Of a stretch of DNA of 19,627 bases, positions 15,966 through 19,627 are shown piece by piece. This DNA is from an uncultured Bacteroidota bacterium (GTDB taxonomy: Bacteria > Bacteroidota > Bacteroidia > Chitinophagales > Chitinophagaceae), in NCBI GenBank assembly GCA_903881265.1, contig CAIRSV010000285.1, positions 1 through 19,627 of the forward strand. Direction: 5' to 3'. The notes under the pieces were generated by a model that did not search any database, was not told the DNA's origin, and worked only from the letters and a program-made list of their open reading frames with translations. Numbering within the stretch: the stretch's first letter is position 1; each line of letters opens with the position of its first letter. The translations under genes were made by a program, and so were the position numbers.

Positions 15966-16793
15966 ATGATGAAACAACTATTCACCTTTCTTTATATCGT
16001 ATGTTTAAGCACCGCTATGAAGTCGCAGGATATGCAGTATGTGGTGCTTTTTGAATTTAATAAAACCACCATCCCCGATTCTTCTATGTTGGGTCTGATG
16101 AAAATTATTGCGAAGAATAGCATCTGTGATGTGGTGATTGAAGGACATTGCGACAGCATTGGATCTACAGCGTATAATGATGCCTTATCGCAACGTAGGG
16201 CGGCTGAAGTAAAAAAGTTATTGATTCAAAATGGGATAGATCAAAAGTTTATCAAGACTTGCATAGGGTATGGGAAAGACAAACCGCTAGTGCCTAACCT
16301 TTCCGACACGCAACGTCAGATGAATAGGCGAGTGATAGTTCATTTCAATACGACCACGCCTGTTACGAAAGTAGCTATGAAAAAAGCCATTCAAACAATT
16401 GAAAAGAAGGATCTCAAGGTTGGCCGCAACATTGTCATCAAGGATTTATTTTTCTATGGAGGTAGTCATATTTTAACCACGGAGTCTCTTCCTGCATTGC
16501 AAAATTTGGCTGATATTCTCAACGAAAATCCTACGATGAAAGTCGAAATTCAGGGTCATGTTTGTTGCACTACAGTTGAATTAGATGGCTATGATGCCGA
16601 TACCGGTCTCGATAATTTATCTCTTGCTAGGGCTGAAATGGTGTATATCCATTTGGTACATAAATGTCATATTGATAAAAGCAGGCTTACCTATAAAGGA
16701 TATGGCGGCACACGGAAAATTACGCAAGACGAACACACTGAAGAACTTCAAAAAATCAATCGACGGGTTGAGATAAAAGTATGGGCCGAATAA
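15966..16793 (+). CDS. Exported protein with two tandem OmpA-like domains
   Basis: A 275-aa envelope protein. Residues 1-20 form a signal peptide (MMKQLFTFLYIVCLSTAMKS); ATG 15969 is an equally possible start. There is no beta-barrel. Instead two OmpA C-terminal-like, peptidoglycan-binding-type domains follow: domain 1 at ~24-128 (VIEGHCDSIGS, LSQRRAAEVKKLL, IGYGKDKP, NRRVIVHF) and domain 2 at ~145-275 (VEIQGHVCCTT, NLSLARAEMVYIHL, YKGYGG, NRRVEIKV). Each keeps the key D/N, R and NRR positions used to hold diaminopimelate in the family. Domain 2 adds a cysteine pair (C190, C191). A double domain could crosslink glycan strands or tether another protein (inference). It is monocistronic; no terminator is evident after it. 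Confidence 0.9.
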   Translation: MMKQLFTFLYIVCLSTAMKSQDMQYVVLFEFNKTTIPDSSMLGLMKIIAKNSICDVVIEGHCDSIGSTAYNDALSQRRAAEVKKLLIQNGIDQKFIKTCIGYGKDKPLVPNLSDTQRQMNRRVIVHFNTTTPVTKVAMKKAIQTIEKKDLKVGRNIVIKDLFFYGGSHILTTESLPALQNLADILNENPTMKVEIQGHVCCTTVELDGYDADTGLDNLSLARAEMVYIHLVHKCHIDKSRLTYKGYGGTRKITQDEHTEELQKINRRVEIKVWAE

Positions 16794-16904
16794 GTAGCTT
16801 CGATGAATGGCCTTGTGTTTAATTCAAGATAGTTATTTGCCATTAACTACGAGAGGCAGTTAAAATGTAAATGTGCGCTAAGGTCAACGATGTTTTTTGC
16901 GATA

Positions 16905-17126
16905 TTAAAACCACCGCAAGGGGTTACGCCTCGCAGAAAGGATATATGCTTTCAGGTTGACCCAAAAGGCCAAGATGAAGTAGAGAATAATAGGTGAGCC
17001 GAACGTTAGAAATGAAATATAAATAAACCACATTCTGATGCGCGTGATGGAAATATTGAAGCGTTCGCCCAATTTGGTGCAGACGCCAAATAATTGCCAT
17101 TCAAAAAAATGCCGGAATTGATTCAT
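16905..17126 (-). CDS. Small PspC-domain membrane protein
   Basis: 73 aa. It matches the PspC domain, found in phage-shock and envelope-stress proteins: LFGVCTKLGERFNISITRIR, then a hydrophobic segment (~32-56, WFIYISFLTFGSPIILYFIL), then a basic tail (KAYILSARRNPLRWF). The start is ATG 17126. A longer frame to 17174 exists, but the added residues include the -7 box and do not fit the family. It stands alone between the OmpA-domain gene and the divergent DUF3467 gene. A stress role is inferred from the family only; the other psp genes are not here. Confidence 0.75.
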   Translation of the reverse strand: MNQFRHFFEWQLFGVCTKLGERFNISITRIRMWFIYISFLTFGSPIILYFILAFWVNLKAYILSARRNPLRWF

Positions 17127-17130
17127 TGAA

Positions 17131-17138
17131 CAAATGTA
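17131..17138 (-). promoter_or_regulatory. -7 box of the PspC gene, leaderless layout
   Basis: Minus strand TACATTTG, an exact TAnnTTTG match, then TTCA and the ATG at 17126. The four-base gap is the same as at the rhomboid operon promoter. No -33 TTTG is seen. Confidence 0.5.
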
Positions 17139-17248
17139 AAAAATAAGCGTTGAATACGCTTCATTTTCAATCATTAATTTGGCAGTCAGTATTTTAGATC
17201 AATCAGCCCTCAAACCGCTATTTCCATCATTTATTCCACTTACTTTAT

Positions 17249-17256
17249 TACCTTCG
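17249..17256 (+). promoter_or_regulatory. Possible -7 box of the DUF3467-guaA operon
   Basis: TACCTTCG, one mismatch from TAnnTTTG, 18 nt before ATG 17275. No -33 element is seen. The leader would be about 12 nt. Confidence 0.35.
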
Positions 17257-17274
17257 CAGTCTTATAAAAACACA

Positions 17275-17589
17275 ATGGAACAAAACAATCAGCAACAAAA
17301 TCAACTGAACATAGAACTAAGCGAGGATATGGCCGAAGGCCTGTACTCAAATCTTGCGATCATCACGCATTCGAATGCCGAATTCGTCGTTGATTTTATC
17401 AATGTGATGCCCGGCGCTGTGAAGGCCAAGGTAAAATCTAGAATCGTGCTGACGCCGCAACATGCTAAACGCTTATTAAAAGCATTGGCAGAAAACGTCA
17501 AGAAATTCGAACAAGCAAATGGTGCAATCAAAGATCTTGAACCCGTTTCGATTCCGATGCAATTCGGAGGACCAACAGCGCAAGCCTAA
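17275..17589 (+). CDS. DUF3467 family protein
   Basis: 104 aa, cytoplasmic, function unknown. The family pattern is clear: a Q/N-rich start (MEQNNQQQNQLNIELSEDMA), YSNLAIITHSNAEFVVDFI, MPGAVKAKVKSRIVLTPQHAKRLLKAL and a helical end. The start is ATG 17275; the frame stays open back to TTG 17179, but those residues have no family match and would lie upstream of the -7 box. guaA begins 8 nt after its stop, so the two are in one operon. What it does beside GMP synthesis is unknown. Confidence 0.88.
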   Translation: MEQNNQQQNQLNIELSEDMAEGLYSNLAIITHSNAEFVVDFINVMPGAVKAKVKSRIVLTPQHAKRLLKALAENVKKFEQANGAIKDLEPVSIPMQFGGPTAQA

Positions 17590-17597
17590 TTAATCGT

Positions 17598-19133
17598 ATG
17601 ACAGAGAAAATAATAATACTAGATTTCGGCTCTCAATACACACAGTTGATTGCTCGAAATGTACGTGAGCTAAATGTATACTGCGAAATCATTCCATTCT
17701 ATGAAGCGATAACATATGATCCTTCCTTGAAAGGAATCATCCTCTCAGGAAGTCCGTCAAGTGTCAATGAAGAAAATGCACCGACGGTGGATGTCAAAGC
17801 CATGAATGCTAAATTACCTGTATTGGGTATTTGCTATGGCGCGCAGCTCACAACAAAACTTTATAATGGCAAAGTAGAAAAATCGTCTTCAAGGGAATAC
17901 GGCAGAGCGAAGCTTTGTAATATTCAGCCTGGGCATACAATTATGCAAGGCATCGACGATCAAAATCAAGTGTGGATGAGCCACGCAGATACGATTACCG
18001 AATTGGCCGAAAATGCCGAAGTGATTGCGCAAACAGACAGTATTCCAATGGCGGCTTTCAGCATAAAAGGTACACCTAACCCTTTGGTAGGTTTGCAATT
18101 TCATCCTGAAGTTACCCACTCACAAAATGGAAAATCTATCCTGAAAAACTTTGTGGTTGATATGTGTGGATGTGCACAAAGCTGGACATCAGCAGGTTAT
18201 ATCAAGCAGACTGTTGACGCGATCCGCGAGCAGGTAGGTGATAAGAAAGTGATTATGGCATTAAGCGGCGGTGTTGATAGTACAGTAGCTGCCACCTTGA
18301 TTCATAAAGCAATTGGAAAAAATCTTTTTTGCATTTTCGTAGACAATGGATTGCTACGCAAAAACGAATTCAATGAAGTACTTGAATCATATAAGGTGCT
18401 AGGATTAAATATCAAAGGTGTCGATGCCTCTGAAAAATTTTATAACGAACTCAAGGGTGTGAGTAACCCTGAAGGGAAACGAAAAATAATTGGTGGTGGA
18501 TTCATTGATGTCTTTCATGATGAGGCTGTCTTGTTGACTGACATTTCGTTTTTAGGGCAAGGTACCATTTATCCCGATGTGATAGAAAGTGTTTCAGTGA
18601 ACGGGCCTTCCGCGACTATTAAATCACATCATAATGTAGGCGGACTGCCTGAGAAAATGCATCTTCAATTGGTTGAGCCACTTCGCTCTCTTTTTAAAGA
18701 TGAAGTACGCCGAATTGGACGTGAACTGGGACTTGCTGATTCTTTTATTATGCGTCACCCATTTCCTGGTCCGGGTTTAGGTATTCGTATTCTAGGAGAA
18801 GTCACCGAAGAGAAAGTGAAGATGTTACAAGAAGCCGATGCGATTTATATCAATCTCCTGAAAGAACATGGTCAGTATGATAAAATATGGCAGGCCGGCG
18901 CTATTTTATTGCCTGTGCAAAGTGTTGGTGTGATGGGTGATGAGCGCACGTATGAGTATACACTTGCCTTGCGCGCTGTGACTAGTATTGACGGAATGAC
19001 GGCAGACTGGGCTCATATTCCGTATGAACTATTGGCTGTTATTTCGAATGAAATCATCAACAAGGTGAAAGGCATCAATAGAGTTGTGTACGATATCAGT
19101 TCAAAACCACCAGCTACTATTGAGTGGGAATAA
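17598..19133 (+). CDS. guaA: GMP synthase (glutamine-hydrolysing)
   Basis: A 511-aa cytoplasmic enzyme converting XMP, glutamine and ATP to GMP in purine synthesis. The N-terminal class I glutamine amidotransferase domain has the nucleophile C79 in GICYGAQL and H169/E171 in QFHPEV. The ATP pyrophosphatase domain has the PP-loop SGGVDS (223-228). The C-terminal dimerisation domain ends in the standard KPPATIEWE. Length is normal. It starts 8 nt after the DUF3467 stop with no Shine-Dalgarno and is followed after 25 nt by a secreted-protein gene on the same strand. Confidence 0.98.
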   Translation: MTEKIIILDFGSQYTQLIARNVRELNVYCEIIPFYEAITYDPSLKGIILSGSPSSVNEENAPTVDVKAMNAKLPVLGICYGAQLTTKLYNGKVEKSSSREYGRAKLCNIQPGHTIMQGIDDQNQVWMSHADTITELAENAEVIAQTDSIPMAAFSIKGTPNPLVGLQFHPEVTHSQNGKSILKNFVVDMCGCAQSWTSAGYIKQTVDAIREQVGDKKVIMALSGGVDSTVAATLIHKAIGKNLFCIFVDNGLLRKNEFNEVLESYKVLGLNIKGVDASEKFYNELKGVSNPEGKRKIIGGGFIDVFHDEAVLLTDISFLGQGTIYPDVIESVSVNGPSATIKSHHNVGGLPEKMHLQLVEPLRSLFKDEVRRIGRELGLADSFIMRHPFPGPGLGIRILGEVTEEKVKMLQEADAIYINLLKEHGQYDKIWQAGAILLPVQSVGVMGDERTYEYTLALRAVTSIDGMTADWAHIPYELLAVISNEIINKVKGINRVVYDISSKPPATIEWE

Positions 19134-19158
19134 TCTTTAATTCCGTATTTTTTTTACT

Positions 19159-19627
19159 ATGCATACACGAATTCTTCTTTTCATTCTGCTGCTTACATCA
19201 CTAGGTGTTAATGCTCAGAATAAACCAATAGTTGTTGAACAGAAGGCGATTCCGACGAAAGAATCCGGCTATCCGAAACCGATAAAGAAAGAGCGATACA
19301 AGGTGGCCATTATCACACCGATGTTTTTAGATTCGGTAGCGCTTGAACCTACGTTGACCAAAATTCCAAAGTTCATGATGCCGGGATTAGATTTCTATAA
19401 AGGCATTCAAATTGCTGCGGATACATTGAAGCAGCTCGGATTTAAGTTGGATATTTATGTACACGACAGCCGATCAGATTCATTGAATGTGAACGAACTG
19501 ATACGTTCAGGGACGCTTGATTCGATGGATCTTATCATCGGTAATGCCAGCGTTTTTGATTTGAAATTATTGGCCGAGTTTGGTTTGGAGAAGAAGATTA
19601 ATTTTATTTCTGCCGTGTCGCCTGCGG
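19159..19627 (+). CDS. Secreted periplasmic-binding-protein-like protein, 5' part only
   Basis: The frame begins at ATG 19159 and is still open at the window end (156 complete codons). Residues 1-20 form a signal peptide (ILLFILLLTSLGVNAQ). The mature part starts with a basic linker, then RYKVAIITPMFLDSVA, then MPGLDFYKGIQIAADTLKQL and DIYVHDSRSDS, then LIIGNASVFDLKLLAEF. This is the type 1 periplasmic-binding fold of branched-chain amino-acid-like receptors. In Bacteroidota, guaA is often followed by such a protein, sometimes with LysM domains (recalled; here the LysM part, if any, would lie outside the window). Start and frame are clear; the full architecture is not. Confidence 0.75.
   Translation, partial: MHTRILLFILLLTSLGVNAQNKPIVVEQKAIPTKESGYPKPIKKERYKVAIITPMFLDSVALEPTLTKIPKFMMPGLDFYKGIQIAADTLKQLGFKLDIYVHDSRSDSLNVNELIRSGTLDSMDLIIGNASVFDLKLLAEFGLEKKINFISAVSPA

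Noticed and set aside
16876..16920. Terminator after the OmpA-domain or PspC gene
   Set aside because: The only pairing seen, TTGCG with CGCAA, has a long loop and no T run on the correct side.
17127..17174. Longer PspC protein from 17174
   Set aside because: The extra 16 residues contain the -7 box and do not resemble the family N-terminus.
17179..17274. N-terminal extension of the DUF3467 protein from TTG 17179
   Set aside because: The extra residues do not fit the family, and the probable -7 box at 17249-17256 lies within them; ATG 17275 fits better.

Overview
The window looks like a piece of a Bacteroidota chromosome, probably Chitinophagales or Sphingobacteriia-like (inferred; no 16S is present). 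The pointers are: TAnnTTTG-type -7 promoter boxes in place of sigma70 boxes, no clear Shine-Dalgarno sequences, a choice-of-anchor I secreted protein with a dockerin-like tail, a DUF3467 gene beside guaA, and a rhomboid / rhomboid / endonuclease-exonuclease-phosphatase cluster of a kind common in that phylum. Most of the window is ordinary housekeeping sequence. I found no transposase, CRISPR array, phage gene, tRNA or rRNA.

Layout. (1) 1-4978: one large secreted-protein gene (388-4305, minus) lies between copies of the same non-coding repeats: a 59-bp direct repeat (1-59 and 4746-4804), a structured ~97-bp repeat (76-172, 174-270, 4886-4978) and a terminator hairpin with a decayed second copy (286-314, 4630-4654). 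(2) 5075-6232: a lone family-4-type glycosyltransferase on the plus strand. (3) 9518-6316, minus: an active-type rhomboid protease, a rhomboid that has lost its catalytic histidine, a membrane-anchored endonuclease/exonuclease/phosphatase-fold protein, and a small Trm112-like protein. The first three share one reading frame and are separated by single stop codons. (4) 15138-9609, minus: DUF885 metallopeptidase-like lipoprotein, RNase III, flavin reductase-like protein and NAD-dependent DNA ligase, with 24-29 nt gaps, so probably one transcript. (5) 15139-15378: an intergenic region with a near-consensus plus-strand promoter and a strong hairpin-T terminator but no plus-strand ORF; this is a candidate small RNA. 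(6) 15379-16793: an acyl-CoA thioesterase and a double-OmpA-domain protein, transcribed divergently from overlapping promoters. (7) 16905-19627: a small PspC-domain membrane protein (minus), then DUF3467, guaA and a secreted periplasmic-binding-protein-like gene cut by the window end (plus).

The genes do not form one obvious system. The parts most worth a second look are the structured repeats around the large secreted gene, the candidate small RNA at about 15282-15370, the active/inactive rhomboid pair in a single-frame operon, and several promoters so close to the start codon that the mRNAs should be leaderless or nearly so.
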